NCBI GenBank assembly: GCA_024693135.1
Contig: JAILLN010000013.1
Span: 62,001 to 126,000 of the forward strand
Source: Lachnospiraceae bacterium
GTDB taxonomy: Bacteria > Bacillota > Clostridia > Lachnospirales > Lachnospiraceae
Length of the DNA: 64,000 bases
Reading direction: 5' to 3'
The position numbers and the translations under genes are program-made. The notes under the pieces are model-generated. The model was given only the letters and a program-made list of their open reading frames with translations, was not told the origin of the DNA and made no database searches. Within the stretch, counting starts at the first letter, position 1, and every line of letters starts with the position of its first letter. Shown here piece after piece: positions 27,799-37,472 of the stretch.

Positions 27799-30700
27799 TT
27801 AGCATACTTCGCTTTCTTCTGCATCCACAAGAATCCGCATTTTTTCCAATATCTCCTCTACGATGACCGTCAGTTCCCTGCCATCCTCCTTCGGGATCTC
27901 ATACAGGAAATACGGCTTTCCGGCAGAATGAAATGACATCCTGCCCTCAAATCTCTCCAGCATCGGAGCGATGGAAAGAGGATCGATCTGCGCCCTGGCA
28001 TAGATATCGATCCGTACCTGCCTGCGGTCGGCCTCCATGCTTTCCACATAAAGCTCATGCGCCCTGGTCCGAAGCAGGGCAATGGTGATCAGGTTGGAAG
28101 CAGGCACGGGCACATCCCCAAAACGGTCTGAAAGCTCTTCCCTCATATCCTGTGCCTCCCCTTCATCCGCAATGGCCGCGATCCTCTTATACAGATCCAG
28201 CTTGATGTTTTCGTTTCGGACATAGGTATTGGGAATATATGCATCCACATCCAGATCCAGATATGTATTGAAATCCTCCCGCCGTTTCTCCCCTTTTTCC
28301 CGCTTTATGGCATCGTCCAGCATCTTGCAGTACAGGTCATATCCTACCTCCTCGATATGTCCGGACTGCTCCGAACCCAGCACGTTTCCAGCGCCGCGGA
28401 TCTCCAGGTCGCGCATGGCGATCTTAAAGCCGGAACCCAGGTCCGTAAACTCCCGTATGGCAGCCAGCCGTTTCTCTGCGGTCTCCCGAAGAAGCCTGTC
28501 CCGCCTGTACATCAGGAAAGCATAGCTCGTCCGGTTCGAACGCCCTACCCTTCCCCTCAGCTGATAAAGCTGGGAAAGGCCCATCCTGTCTGAATCGTGG
28601 ATGATCATCGTATTCACGTTTGGAATGTCTAAGCCGGTCTCTACGATGGTAGTGGATACCAGCACGTCGATCTTCCCGTTGACAAAGTCCAGCATGACAT
28701 TTTCCAGCTCTTTTTCCGGCATCTGGCCATGAGCAAACTCCACCTCGGCCTCCGGTACGATGGAGCGGATCTTTGCCGTCACATCCGCGATGGTATTGAT
28801 GCGGTTATACACATAATAGACCTGGCCGCCCCGGGCGATCTCCCGGCTGACGGCTTCACGGACCACTTCCTCGCTGTATTCCATGACAAAGGTCTGGATC
28901 GGACGGCGGTCTTCCGGAGCTTCCGTGAGAAGGCTCATATCCCGGATGCCGGTAAGGCTCATATGCAGGGTCCTGGGGATCGGGGTCGCGGTCAGGGTGA
29001 GCACGTCCACGTTTTTGCGCATTTCCTTGATCCGCTCCTTATGGGTCACGCCGAATCTCTGCTCCTCATCAATGACCAGCAGCCCCAGATCCTTAAAGCC
29101 GATATCCTTTGAAAGCATCCGGTGGGTTCCCACGATGATATCCACCAGCCCCTTTTTCATGTCGGAAATGGTCTTTTTCTGCTGGGATGGCGTCCGGAAC
29201 CTGCAGAGCAGGTCTATTTTCACGGGAAATGAGGCCAGCCTTTGGACAAATGTATTATAATGCTGCTCCGCCAATATGGTTGTAGGCACCAGAAAAGCCG
29301 CCTGTTTCCCCTCCTGCACAGCCTTAAATGCCGCCCTCAGCGCAACCTCCGTCTTCCCGAAGCCCACATCTCCGCAGATCAGCCTGTCCATGATCTTGCG
29401 GCTCTGCATATCGTGCTTTACTTCACGGATGGCCCGGAGCTGGTCCTCCGTTTCCTCAAAGGGAAACATCTCCTCAAATTCCCGCTGCCAGACGGTATCC
29501 TCTCCATATTCATATCCCTGGTCAAGGGAACGGGCGGCATAGAGGCTTACGAGCTTTCTCGCAACCTCCTCCACGGCTCCCCGTACCCTCTGCCTGGTCT
29601 TTTTCCATTCCGTGCCGCCGATCTTATTCAGGCGGATCTTCTTTTCCGTATCCGCCGAGGCATATTTCTGAAGAGATTCCAGATTAGATGCGATCACATT
29701 CACATAGCTGTTTCCGCCGTATTCGATCCGGACATAATCCCGGATCACCCCGTCGATCTGGATATACTCTATCCCACGGTATATGCCGATCCCATGGGCC
29801 TCATGAACCACATAATCCCCCACGACGAGATCCGTAAAGCTGGAGATCTTTGTTCCCTCATACTCAACCCGTTTTTTTCGGATCGTCTTTTTTACGCCGA
29901 AAATATCGGTTTCTGAAATCACTGCCATCCGGATATCCGGCAGGACATATCCCTTCCGGATGCTCCCATAGGCAGTCATGACCTCCCCCGCCGACAGGAC
30001 GCGGTCTGCCGTCCTGGAATAAAAGGCCGGGATATCATACTCTTCCAGATCCTTTGCGATATGCTCCGCCCGGGTATGGGACGGGCAGAGGATCACCGTC
30101 CGGTATTTATCCTTCCGGTATTTCTTCAGGTCCTCTACCAGCAATTCAAACCGCTTATTATATGAGCCCACCGGCCTGGACTGGATCCCGTGGAGAGCCT
30201 TTGGCTCATATCCGTCCCGCCGCATGGCAATGGCGGAAAAAGAAATGCACCTCCGGCGTGACAGAGCCGCAAAGACCTCCCTTGCACCAAAAAGCAGGTC
30301 TGCCTGTCCCGGAAGGATATATCCTCCCTCCAGCCTGTGGGATACGCTCTCCGCAAATTCCTTTTCTGTCGCAGCCCCCCTGTCCAGAAGCCTTGCCGGC
30401 TCATCCAGGAAAAAAACCGTATCCCGGTCAAAATAATCGATAAGAGAACAGAGGCGGTCAAAGAAATACCCGGCAAAGCCCGCTAAATTTGCGGCCGCGC
30501 CGTATTCCTCCAGCTGCTCCAGGAATTCCCGCACCATGATCCGGATCCGGGAAGCCTCCTTCGTCTTCATGGCTTTTTGGAAATCGCTCTCCCGCTTTCC
30601 AGCCTCCTTTTCGATCCGTTCCCTCCCCTCCCTGAGACGGTCTCTGTCCACGATCAGGTCTGAAGCCGGAAAGACCACGACCTCCTCCAAAGGCTCGATG

Positions 30701-31335
30701 GATCTCTGGCTCATGGCATCAAAGGCCCGGATGGAGTCTACCTCGTCTCCCCAAAGCTCGATCCGGACCGGATTATCGTCCGTCAGCGGAAAGATATCCA
30801 ATATCCCCCCTCTCACGGCAAACTGCCCGGGACCCTCTGTCTCTACGTTCCTCTCATAGCCGCATTCCGTAAGAAACCGGGAAATTTCCTCCAGATCCAG
30901 CTCGTCTCCCTTTTTGATGCTCCGTACATGGCCTGTCATCACCTCAAGCTCCGGCAGCCGCTCCATCAAAGCGCCAAATGTGGTGACGATCACCAGGCTG
31001 TCCCCCTTCTTGTATTCCGACAGGGCACGGATCGCCGCCATACGCCGGGAAGTAAGGTAATTTCCGTTCAGGTCAGACTGATAAAAGATGATATCCTTGG
31101 CAGGGTAATGAAAAACATTCCGGCCAAAAAGCCGGTGTTCCTCTGCGATCTGGGATGCCGCCACGTCGTCCTCCGTGACGATGACCGACACCCCCTCCGG
31201 CATCAGGGCCGCCTGGATCACCGTCTTGACCGGATCCGTACAGCCGTCAAGGTCTGTGATCCCCTCACTGCGGACAGCTTTTTTTAATTCATCGAATACG
31301 CCGAGCTCCCGGATCGGCTCCAGCAGAGCTATCAT
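27799..31335 (-). CDS. mfd: Transcription-repair coupling factor
   Basis: Releases stalled RNA polymerase at DNA lesions and recruits UvrA. The 1178-residue protein has the UvrB-like N-terminal region, the CarD-like RNA polymerase interaction domain (VVGDYVVHEAHGIGIYRGIEYI, near 490), then the RecG-like translocase: GDVGFGKTEVALRAAF (Walker A, near 645), DEEQRFGV (motif II), TATPIPRTLHMSL (motif III), and QLRGRVGRS (motif VI), and a C-terminal TRCF domain. The ATG overlaps the pth stop as ATGA. A pth-mfd gene pair is widespread in Firmicutes. Confidence 0.97.
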   Translation of the reverse strand: MIALLEPIRELGVFDELKKAVRSEGITDLDGCTDPVKTVIQAALMPEGVSVIVTEDDVAASQIAEEHRLFGRNVFHYPAKDIIFYQSDLNGNYLTSRRMAAIRALSEYKKGDSLVIVTTFGALMERLPELEVMTGHVRSIKKGDELDLEEISRFLTECGYERNVETEGPGQFAVRGGILDIFPLTDDNPVRIELWGDEVDSIRAFDAMSQRSIEPLEEVVVFPASDLIVDRDRLREGRERIEKEAGKRESDFQKAMKTKEASRIRIMVREFLEQLEEYGAAANLAGFAGYFFDRLCSLIDYFDRDTVFFLDEPARLLDRGAATEKEFAESVSHRLEGGYILPGQADLLFGAREVFAALSRRRCISFSAIAMRRDGYEPKALHGIQSRPVGSYNKRFELLVEDLKKYRKDKYRTVILCPSHTRAEHIAKDLEEYDIPAFYSRTADRVLSAGEVMTAYGSIRKGYVLPDIRMAVISETDIFGVKKTIRKKRVEYEGTKISSFTDLVVGDYVVHEAHGIGIYRGIEYIQIDGVIRDYVRIEYGGNSYVNVIASNLESLQKYASADTEKKIRLNKIGGTEWKKTRQRVRGAVEEVARKLVSLYAARSLDQGYEYGEDTVWQREFEEMFPFEETEDQLRAIREVKHDMQSRKIMDRLICGDVGFGKTEVALRAAFKAVQEGKQAAFLVPTTILAEQHYNTFVQRLASFPVKIDLLCRFRTPSQQKKTISDMKKGLVDIIVGTHRMLSKDIGFKDLGLLVIDEEQRFGVTHKERIKEMRKNVDVLTLTATPIPRTLHMSLTGIRDMSLLTEAPEDRRPIQTFVMEYSEEVVREAVSREIARGGQVYYVYNRINTIADVTAKIRSIVPEAEVEFAHGQMPEKELENVMLDFVNGKIDVLVSTTIVETGLDIPNVNTMIIHDSDRMGLSQLYQLRGRVGRSNRTSYAFLMYRRDRLLRETAEKRLAAIREFTDLGSGFKIAMRDLEIRGAGNVLGSEQSGHIEEVGYDLYCKMLDDAIKREKGEKRREDFNTYLDLDVDAYIPNTYVRNENIKLDLYKRIAAIADEGEAQDMREELSDRFGDVPVPASNLITIALLRTRAHELYVESMEADRRQVRIDIYARAQIDPLSIAPMLERFEGRMSFHSAGKPYFLYEIPKEDGRELTVIVEEILEKMRILVDAEESEVC

Positions 31336-31907
31336 GTGTCTTCCCGCCTGTTGTACAATGTCATGGCCTTATCTATCCCCTCTGTAAGGATGCTTTCTGC
31401 CGCCTCAGCCGCCCTTTGGGAAGCTTTTCCCATTGCATCCGCCTCCTCCGGGGTGAAGCGGGACAGCACCCAGTCTGCCAGATCCCATTTCTCGGGCTTT
31501 CCCCCTATTCCGATCCGGATCCGGATAAAATCCTCTGTCCCAAGCTCACGGATTATGCTCTTCATCCCATTGTGTCCGCCGGCAGAACCATTCTTGCGGA
31601 TCCGGATGCGTCCCACATCCAGGTCAATATCATCATAGACCACGATAAGGTCTTTCGCCGGATCCGCATGGTAAAAAGAAACTGCCTCACGGATGCTTTT
31701 TCCGCTCAGATTCATAAAAGTGACCGGCTTCAGAAGCACCGAGCGCTTCCCGCCCACGGTCCCGCTGCCAAACACGGCACGAAACCGTTCCGCCGTGAAA
31801 TGGATGGAAGAACGGACTGCCACCTCATCCACTGCCATATATCCGGTATTATGCCGTGTTCCCTCATACTTCAATCCTGGATTTCCCAGTCCTGCGATCA
31901 AAACCAT
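31332..31907 (-). CDS. pth: Peptidyl-tRNA hydrolase
   Basis: Cleaves peptidyl-tRNA released by abortive translation. The 191-residue protein has the family start VLIAGLGNPGLKYEGTRHNTGYMAVD (residues 2-27, with the catalytic His near 19), FMNLSGKS near 65, VYDDIDLDVGRIRIR near 92, and GGHNGMKSII near 112. All key residues are present. It is followed by mfd with an ATGA overlap and is separated from spoVG upstream by a terminator, so pth-mfd has its own promoter, which I could not pin down. Confidence 0.96.
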   Translation of the reverse strand: MVLIAGLGNPGLKYEGTRHNTGYMAVDEVAVRSSIHFTAERFRAVFGSGTVGGKRSVLLKPVTFMNLSGKSIREAVSFYHADPAKDLIVVYDDIDLDVGRIRIRKNGSAGGHNGMKSIIRELGTEDFIRIRIGIGGKPEKWDLADWVLSRFTPEEADAMGKASQRAAEAAESILTEGIDKAMTLYNRREDT

Positions 31908-31949
31908 GCCGGTCAGTCCTGCCCTTCTTTCCTATCCTTTCCGAAAACG

Positions 31950-31982
31950 ACAAAAAGGACTCCGAACCATTTCGAAGTCCTT
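31950..31982 (-). terminator. Terminator after spoVG
   Basis: On the minus strand AAGGACTTCGAA pairs with TTCGGAGTCCTT around a 4-base loop (31955-31982, 12 pairs with one wobble), followed by a run of T. It separates spoVG from pth. Confidence 0.82.
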
Positions 31983-32019
31983 CTGCCTCCGATTCAAATC
32001 CAAAAAGATTTTTCTGACA

Positions 32020-32289
32020 TCAGGCCTCCTGGCTTTCTATGTCCTGATGATAACGTTCAATGATCATATTTTGAAGCATCGTCCGCATCTCCGAGCTGAT
32101 GGGATGCGCGATGTCACGGAATTCCCCGTCTGCCCCCTTCCTGCTGGGCATTGCGATGAACAGACCCTTGTCTCCTTCGATCACTTTGATGTCATGGATG
32201 ACAAACACATCATCCAGCGTGATCGAAACAATTGCCTTCATCTTTCCCTCTTTCTCAACTTTCCTGATTCTTATATCTGTTATTTCCAT
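32020..32289 (-). CDS. spoVG: SpoVG family regulatory protein
   Basis: An 89-residue protein beginning [20 protein letters not shown], the full SpoVG fold ([28 protein letters not shown]). SpoVG binds nucleic acids and affects septation during sporulation in Bacillus and virulence and capsule genes in other Firmicutes; it occurs in non-sporulating species too. The ATG at 32289 is chosen because AAGGGA precedes it and all family members start here; an upstream TTG in frame is rejected. It lies 30 bases after glgD and ends before a strong terminator. Confidence 0.95.
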   Translation of the reverse strand: MEITDIRIRKVEKEGKMKAIVSITLDDVFVIHDIKVIEGDKGLFIAMPSRKGADGEFRDIAHPISSEMRTMLQNMIIERYHQDIESQEA

Positions 32290-32318
32290 TTCCTTATCCC
32301 TTTCCCATGTTAGCTTGT

Positions 32319-33437
32319 TCAAATAATGTAGCGGTCATTCGTTTCCACCACAACCCGGATCCCATCCTCTGACCCATACCGGGCATTTGCACGTACTGTC
32401 CCCCTGCTCTCGACGATGCAGTTCTCAATATGTACATTGTCTCCAATATATACATCATTCAGAATGATGGAATTCCTGATATAACAGTTGCTTCCGATGA
32501 AAACCTTCTTAAACAGCACGGAATCCTCTACAATCCCATTGATGATACATCCAGCAGAAACCAGGCTGTTTGATACATTTGACCCAGGGTTATATTTCGC
32601 CGGCGGCAGATCGTCCACCCTGGAATAGACGTCCGGATATTGATGTAGAAAATAATCCCGGATCTCCGGCTTCAGAAAATCCATATTTGTTCTGAAGTAA
32701 TCATTTACGGTCGCTATATTCCGCCAATAATCCGTCATATGATAACCATAGATCCGCTTCAAAGACCTGTACCGGATCAGTATGTCCCTCACGAAATCAT
32801 GCCTGTCTTCCTCTGCGCTCTTTTCGATGAGTTCTATCAGCTGACGTCTTCTGATCACATAGATGCCGCAGGACACGACATTGGATCTGGCCACAACGGG
32901 CTTTTCTTCAAATTCCTCAATCCTGTCCTCGCTGTCCATTTTGACTATGCCGTATCGTTCCACCTCCTCACCTGGCTCCATCTTTTTACAGACAACCGTA
33001 ATGTCCGCCTTCTTCTGAATATGATACTCCAATACTTTATTGAAGTCCAGTTTATATACACCATCCCCGGATGCGATGATCACATAGGGCTCATGGCTGT
33101 TCTTCAAGAATGAAAGATTCTGGTAGATCGCATCGGCTGTGCCGCGATACCAGTAGTTATTATCGGAGGTCACCGCCGGAGTGAAAACAAACAATCCCCC
33201 CTGCTTGCGTCCAAAGTCCCACCATTTGGATGAACTGAGATGTTCATTCAACGATCCCGCATTGTATTGGGTAAAGACCGCCACCTTCTGAACGTGGGAA
33301 TTGGTCATGCTGGAGAGTGCAAAGTCAATGCTCCGGTAGCTCCCTGCTATGGGCATGGCCGCAATGGCTCTTTTTTTTGAAAGTTCCTTCATCCGATGGC
33401 TGCTGCCGCCGGCCAGTATGATCCCGATCGCCCTCAT
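32319..33437 (-). CDS. glgD: GlgD, ADP-glucose pyrophosphorylase-like subunit
   Basis: A 372-residue homologue of glucose-1-phosphate adenylyltransferase with a nucleotidyltransferase domain ([17 protein letters not shown] at 4-20) and a short C-terminal left-handed beta-helix of hexapeptide repeats. In Firmicutes GlgD pairs with GlgC; GlgD is largely regulatory, GlgC catalytic. The canonical GGxGxRL of active enzymes is altered here (GGSSHRM), which fits a poorly catalytic subunit. The ATG overlaps the glgC stop by ATGA, so equal translation of the two subunits is expected. Confidence 0.94.
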   Translation of the reverse strand: MRAIGIILAGGSSHRMKELSKKRAIAAMPIAGSYRSIDFALSSMTNSHVQKVAVFTQYNAGSLNEHLSSSKWWDFGRKQGGLFVFTPAVTSDNNYWYRGTADAIYQNLSFLKNSHEPYVIIASGDGVYKLDFNKVLEYHIQKKADITVVCKKMEPGEEVERYGIVKMDSEDRIEEFEEKPVVARSNVVSCGIYVIRRRQLIELIEKSAEEDRHDFVRDILIRYRSLKRIYGYHMTDYWRNIATVNDYFRTNMDFLKPEIRDYFLHQYPDVYSRVDDLPPAKYNPGSNVSNSLVSAGCIINGIVEDSVLFKKVFIGSNCYIRNSIILNDVYIGDNVHIENCIVESRGTVRANARYGSEDGIRVVVETNDRYII

Positions 33438-34708
33438 CGTCTCTCACCTGCCTTTATGAATGTCCTCCCGGAGGAAAGCTCTCCCTCCGGAAAATCCGCC
33501 GCGTCAAACTTCCCGCCAAGCACCGTATTCTTCCCTACCCTGAGGCCATCCGGGATCAAGGAATGCTCCGCCACGGTCACAAGCCCATGATTGTAGATCT
33601 CCGGATCCGTTTCGTTTTCTTTCTCTTCCCCCGCTCCCATGACCACGCCGTCTCCGATCCGGACATTTTCCGCCACGATCACCTTATTCAATTCACAGGA
33701 TTTCCCCACTTCCGTGGAGTTCATGATGATGGAATCCCTGACCACCGTACCGGCGCCGATCCTTACGTCACATCCGATCACGGAATTATAGACCTTGCCA
33801 TAGATCTCGCTTCCTTCTCCGATAATGCTGGATTCGGCATAGGATTCCTTTGACAGGTACTGTGGCGGCAGGGTCTCGCACTTTGTATAGATCTTCCAAT
33901 ATTCCTCGTACAGGTTAAATTCCGGCACGATATCGATCAGCTCCATATTGGCCTGCCAGTAGGAATACAGCGTGCCCACATCCTTCCAATAACTACTGTA
34001 TTCATAAGCATAAAGCCTTTCTCCCCTGTCATGGCAGTAAGGAATCACATGCTTTCCAAAATCCAGGTTCGGCTGGTTCTCATTAGCGATCAGTGCTTCC
34101 TTCAGTACCTCCCAGGTAAAAATATAAATCCCCATGGATGCCAGATTCCCATGCGGCTCCTCCGGTTTTTCCTCGAATTCCGTGATCCTGCGGTTCTCAT
34201 CCGTGATGACGATGCCAAACCGCTTTGCTTCCTCCAGCGGAACCGGCATCGCGGCAATGGTTACCGCCGCGTTGTTCTGTCTGTGAAAATCCAGCATGAC
34301 CTCATAGTCCATCTTATAGATATGGTCGCCGGAAAGGATCAGCACATATTCCGGATGATAGCTTTCCATATATTCGATATTCTGATAGATGGCATTGGCT
34401 GTGCCGGTATACCACTCCGAATGGATATTCCGCTCGAAGGGAGGGAGGATCGTCACTCCCCCGATATTCCGGTCAAGATCCCAGGGGATCCCGATCCCAA
34501 TGTGGGTATTGAGCCTTAAGGGCTGGTACTGTGTCAGCACCCCCACTGTGTCAATCCCGGAATTAATGCAATTGGAAAGCGGAAAATCAATGATCCGGTA
34601 TCTTCCTCCGAAGGGTACCGCTGGTTTGGCCATCCGCGTCGTCAATACGCCGAGCCGGCTGCCCTGCCCACCGGCAAGCAGCATGGCAATCATCTCTTTT
34701 TTAATCAT
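33434..34708 (-). CDS. glgC: Glucose-1-phosphate adenylyltransferase, catalytic subunit
   Basis: Makes ADP-glucose from glucose 1-phosphate and ATP, the committed step of glycogen synthesis. The 424-residue protein has the active-site loop [14 protein letters not shown] (near 10-23), [19 protein letters not shown] near 28, and hexapeptide repeats in the last third (about 290-400). The start ATG at 34708 ([14 protein letters not shown]) is chosen from the family N-terminus; its ribosome-binding site is weak. It is the first gene of a glgC-glgD-spoVG unit divergent from murC. Confidence 0.96.
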   Translation of the reverse strand: MIKKEMIAMLLAGGQGSRLGVLTTRMAKPAVPFGGRYRIIDFPLSNCINSGIDTVGVLTQYQPLRLNTHIGIGIPWDLDRNIGGVTILPPFERNIHSEWYTGTANAIYQNIEYMESYHPEYVLILSGDHIYKMDYEVMLDFHRQNNAAVTIAAMPVPLEEAKRFGIVITDENRRITEFEEKPEEPHGNLASMGIYIFTWEVLKEALIANENQPNLDFGKHVIPYCHDRGERLYAYEYSSYWKDVGTLYSYWQANMELIDIVPEFNLYEEYWKIYTKCETLPPQYLSKESYAESSIIGEGSEIYGKVYNSVIGCDVRIGAGTVVRDSIIMNSTEVGKSCELNKVIVAENVRIGDGVVMGAGEEKENETDPEIYNHGLVTVAEHSLIPDGLRVGKNTVLGGKFDAADFPEGELSSGRTFIKAGERR

Positions 34709-34765
34709 TGAATCAATCTCACTTTCATAAATGTGAATCCGGATACGGCAAGGATATGTTATGCG

Positions 34766-34794
34766 TTTCATTATATCACATTTTATGATATATT
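34766..34794 (+). promoter_or_regulatory. murC promoter predicting a leaderless message
   Basis: TTTCAT (34766-34771) and TATATT (34789-34794) are 17 bases apart. The next six bases bring the start site to 34801, the A of the murC ATG. TATGAT (34784-34789) is an alternative -10 giving a leader of about five bases. Either way no Shine-Dalgarno is present. Confidence 0.5.
34770..34778 (-). promoter_or_regulatory. glgC promoter, extended -10
   Basis: On the minus strand TGATATAAT (34770-34778) is a perfect extended -10; no -35 match stands out. It is interleaved with the murC promoter on the other strand, so the two promoters probably compete. Confidence 0.55.
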
Positions 34795-34800
34795 AGTAAT

Positions 34801-36195
34801 ATGTATAAAATTCGATTTGAAAATCTGGGATCCCTTGCGATCCACTTTATCGGAATTGGCGGGATCAGCATGAGCGGCCTTGCCGAGCTGATGCTTCACG
34901 AGGGCGCTTCCGTGTCCGGATCGGATACGGCTCCCTCTGAACTGACCGAAAAGCTTGCCCGGGCAGGAGCCCGCATCGGATACCCGCAAAAAGCAGCCAA
35001 TATTCCAGAGGAAACAGATGTTATTGTTGCTACCGCCGCCATCGGTCCGGATAACCTGGAGCTTGTGGAAGCCAAAAAAAGAGGCCTCCCCCTGCTGACC
35101 CGGGCGGAGCTTCTGGGGCAGGTGATGTCATGCTACCATCTTCCGATCGCAGTCTCCGGCACACATGGCAAGACTACCACTACTTCCATGATCTCCATGA
35201 TCCTTCTGGAGGCCGGACTGGATCCCACGGTATCTCTCGGGGGCAATCTGGCTCCCCTGGGCGGGAATTTCCGGATCGGATCGGAAGATTATTTTGTCAT
35301 GGAGGCATGCGAATATAAGAATTCCTTCCTCAGCTTCTGTCCCAGGATCGCCCTTATCTTAAATGTGGATGCAGATCATCTGGACTTCTTCAAGGATATC
35401 GAAGACATCCGCTCCTCCTTCCGGAAATTTGCGGATAAGCTTCCTCCGGAGGGCACCCTCATCATCAGCCGCGACATTGACCGGTTTGAAGAGCTGATCT
35501 CGGGTCTTTCCTGCAGGATCGTGACCTTCGGGGTGCATCCGGATGCGGATTACCGTCCGGAGCAGATCTCCTACGATGAGCTTGCAAGGGCATCGTTCGT
35601 CCTAAAGAGGGGGAGCCATGCCGGAGAGCTCCGTTTAAGCCTCGGCGTACCGGGCAGGCATAATGTGCTGAATGCCGCCGCCGCCGTGGCCGCCATAGAC
35701 CAGGCCGGCAGCATTCCGGATGACCGCATACAAGCGGCTCTGCTGTCCTTTTCCGGCACGGACCGCCGTTTTCAAAAGAAGGGATCCTTCGGAGGCGTCA
35801 CCGTCATAGACGATTACTCCCATCATCCCACAGAGATCCGGGCCGCCCTTACTACTGCGGCAAATTATCCCCACCGCAGGATCTGGTGCGTATTCCAGCC
35901 GCATACCTACAGCCGGACCAAGGCTCTCTTCCATGATTTTGCCGAAGCGCTGTGCCTTGCCGACGAGATCGTCCTCGCGGATATATATGCCGCAAGGGAA
36001 ACGGACGATCTGGGGATCAGCTCAAAGCTTTTGGCTGAGGAAGTCTCCCGTCTGGGCGGCTCCTGCCGCTACTTCCCCTCCTTCGAAGAGATTGAAAATT
36101 TTCTGAGGGCAAATTGCGTCAACGGAGATTTGTTGATAACTATGGGTGCCGGAAACATCACAAAATTGGGAGATTCCCTGCTTCAAACAAGGTGA
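34801..36195 (+). CDS. murC: UDP-N-acetylmuramate--L-alanine ligase
   Basis: Adds L-alanine to UDP-MurNAc with ATP, the first amino acid of the peptidoglycan stem. The 464-residue protein has the Rossmann start HFIGIGGISMSGLAELM (15-31), the ATP loop SGTHGKTTTTS (119-129), ECEYK-like EACEYKNSF near 168, LNVDADHLD near 191, and DDYSHHPTEI near 338. The start is fixed because the first domain begins at residue 12 and an in-frame stop lies just upstream. There is no ribosome-binding site; see the promoter entry for the leaderless proposal. Divergent from glgC. Confidence 0.96.
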   Translation: MYKIRFENLGSLAIHFIGIGGISMSGLAELMLHEGASVSGSDTAPSELTEKLARAGARIGYPQKAANIPEETDVIVATAAIGPDNLELVEAKKRGLPLLTRAELLGQVMSCYHLPIAVSGTHGKTTTTSMISMILLEAGLDPTVSLGGNLAPLGGNFRIGSEDYFVMEACEYKNSFLSFCPRIALILNVDADHLDFFKDIEDIRSSFRKFADKLPPEGTLIISRDIDRFEELISGLSCRIVTFGVHPDADYRPEQISYDELARASFVLKRGSHAGELRLSLGVPGRHNVLNAAAAVAAIDQAGSIPDDRIQAALLSFSGTDRRFQKKGSFGGVTVIDDYSHHPTEIRAALTTAANYPHRRIWCVFQPHTYSRTKALFHDFAEALCLADEIVLADIYAARETDDLGISSKLLAEEVSRLGGSCRYFPSFEEIENFLRANCVNGDLLITMGAGNITKLGDSLLQTR

Positions 36196-36201
36196 TTCAC
36201 A

Positions 36202-36313
36202 TTTTCCACAAAATAAATGTTCACCCTCCGGAAAGAGATTGCTCGTTATTTTACCTGCAAAAAAAAGCACTCATTTTTCATTCACATTATCCACTTTATC
36301 CACTTTATAACCC
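36202..36313 (+). promoter_or_regulatory. DnaA-box-like cluster upstream of dnaD-dnaC
   Basis: TTTTCCACA at 36202-36210 fits the DnaA box TTWTNCACA exactly. At 36287-36295 and 36296-36304 there are two directly abutting copies of TTATCCACT (8 of 9 matches), followed by TTATAACCC. The cluster lies in a 217-base AT-rich gap directly before the helicase-loader genes. DnaA binding is an inference from the motif. Confidence 0.45.
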
Positions 36314-36340
36314 TCTCTGAGGGGGCTGCCGGATAGCCTA

Positions 36341-36369
36341 TTTCATTTTGTTTTTTGATGTGCTATACT
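36341..36369 (+). promoter_or_regulatory. Candidate dnaD-dnaC promoter
   Basis: TGCTATACT (36361-36369) is an extended -10 with TTTCAT (36341-36346) 17 bases upstream. Transcription would start near 36376. The DnaA-box-like repeats lie 37-54 bases upstream of this -35. Confidence 0.5.
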
Positions 36370-36412
36370 CCACGACGCTGAAAGAAAACATTCTGGATTG
36401 GTTGGAAAATAC

Positions 36413-37456
36413 ATGAATGACATAAAATTATGCGGAAGCAGGTACTCTGGGAATACCATTGTATCCAACTGTTTCATTGACAAGTACATGGCCGATGCCA
36501 ATGAAGCCCAGCTGAAGATCTATCTGTATCTGATGCGGTGCATCGAGGCGGATGAGCCGGTATCGGTATCCTCTCTGGCCGACCGTTTTAATTATACGGA
36601 AAAGGATGTGCTCCGTTCTCTCTGCTATTGGGCTAATAAGGGCATCGTTACCATGGAGCTGGATGAGAGGAAGGACATTTCCGTGATCATCCTGAATGAT
36701 CCTCAGGAAGCTCCTGCGGTTTCATCCAAGCCTGTTAAGCCGGAGGAGCCGGTCCAGCTTGCGGCGGTTCCCTCTTATTCCGTGGACCGGATCTCTTCCT
36801 TCCGCAACAGGGCAGAGATACGCCAGCTTATTTTTGCCGCCGAGCAGTATTTCCGGCGCACCTTAAGCGAAGCAGACATGCAGACCATCATTTATCTGTA
36901 TGATGACCTGAATTTTTCGGTAGACCTGATCGAGTATCTGATCGAATACTGTGTCAGTTCCGGGAAGGGCAATATGAATTACATCCAGGCCGTCGCCTTA
37001 AACTGGAGCGACGAAGGCATCCATAGTCCCAACGATGCCAGGGAATATCTCCGTCTTCATGATTCAGACAGCTACCGGATCCTGAAGGAATTTGGCATCA
37101 CGAACCGGGGTCTGACCCGGGCAGAGGCTGATTTTATCGACAAATGGAAAAATGATTACCGTTTTTCGCCGGAGATCATCCGGGAAGCCATCGCCCGCAC
37201 CATCCGCCAGACTGCCCGGCCCTCTTTTCCCTATGCCGACGCCATCCTGACCGACTGGCACAGCAAGGGAGTGAAGCAGCCTGTGGACATCTCCGCGCTG
37301 GATGCAAAGCACCAGTCCCAGGGCAATATTTATCCGAAATCTACGGCCCGCCCTGCGGCAAACCGCTTGAAAAATCATGCTGAGCGGGATTATGACATGA
37401 AGCTCTTAGAAAAGGAGCTGACCAACGCAGCGCTGGCAAAAGCCGGCAAATTATAA
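36413..37456 (+). CDS. dnaD: DnaD domain protein (primosome component)
   Basis: A 347-residue protein with an N-terminal winged-helix part (EAQLKIYLYLMRCIEADEPVSVSSLADRF, about 25-75), a variable linker, and two C-terminal DnaB_2/DnaD domains (about residues 118-200 and 210-285), each ending in a W-containing helix (ALNWSDEGI and TDWHSKGV). DnaD/DnaB-type proteins act with DnaA and a DnaC/DnaI loader to place the replicative helicase. The DnaC-like loader follows 16 bases downstream. The ATG at 36413 is preferred; a TTG 15 bases upstream is an alternative and both have only partial ribosome-binding sites. Confidence 0.9.
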   Translation: MNDIKLCGSRYSGNTIVSNCFIDKYMADANEAQLKIYLYLMRCIEADEPVSVSSLADRFNYTEKDVLRSLCYWANKGIVTMELDERKDISVIILNDPQEAPAVSSKPVKPEEPVQLAAVPSYSVDRISSFRNRAEIRQLIFAAEQYFRRTLSEADMQTIIYLYDDLNFSVDLIEYLIEYCVSSGKGNMNYIQAVALNWSDEGIHSPNDAREYLRLHDSDSYRILKEFGITNRGLTRAEADFIDKWKNDYRFSPEIIREAIARTIRQTARPSFPYADAILTDWHSKGVKQPVDISALDAKHQSQGNIYPKSTARPAANRLKNHAERDYDMKLLEKELTNAALAKAGKL

Positions 37457-37472
37457 GGATACAGGAACCGCC

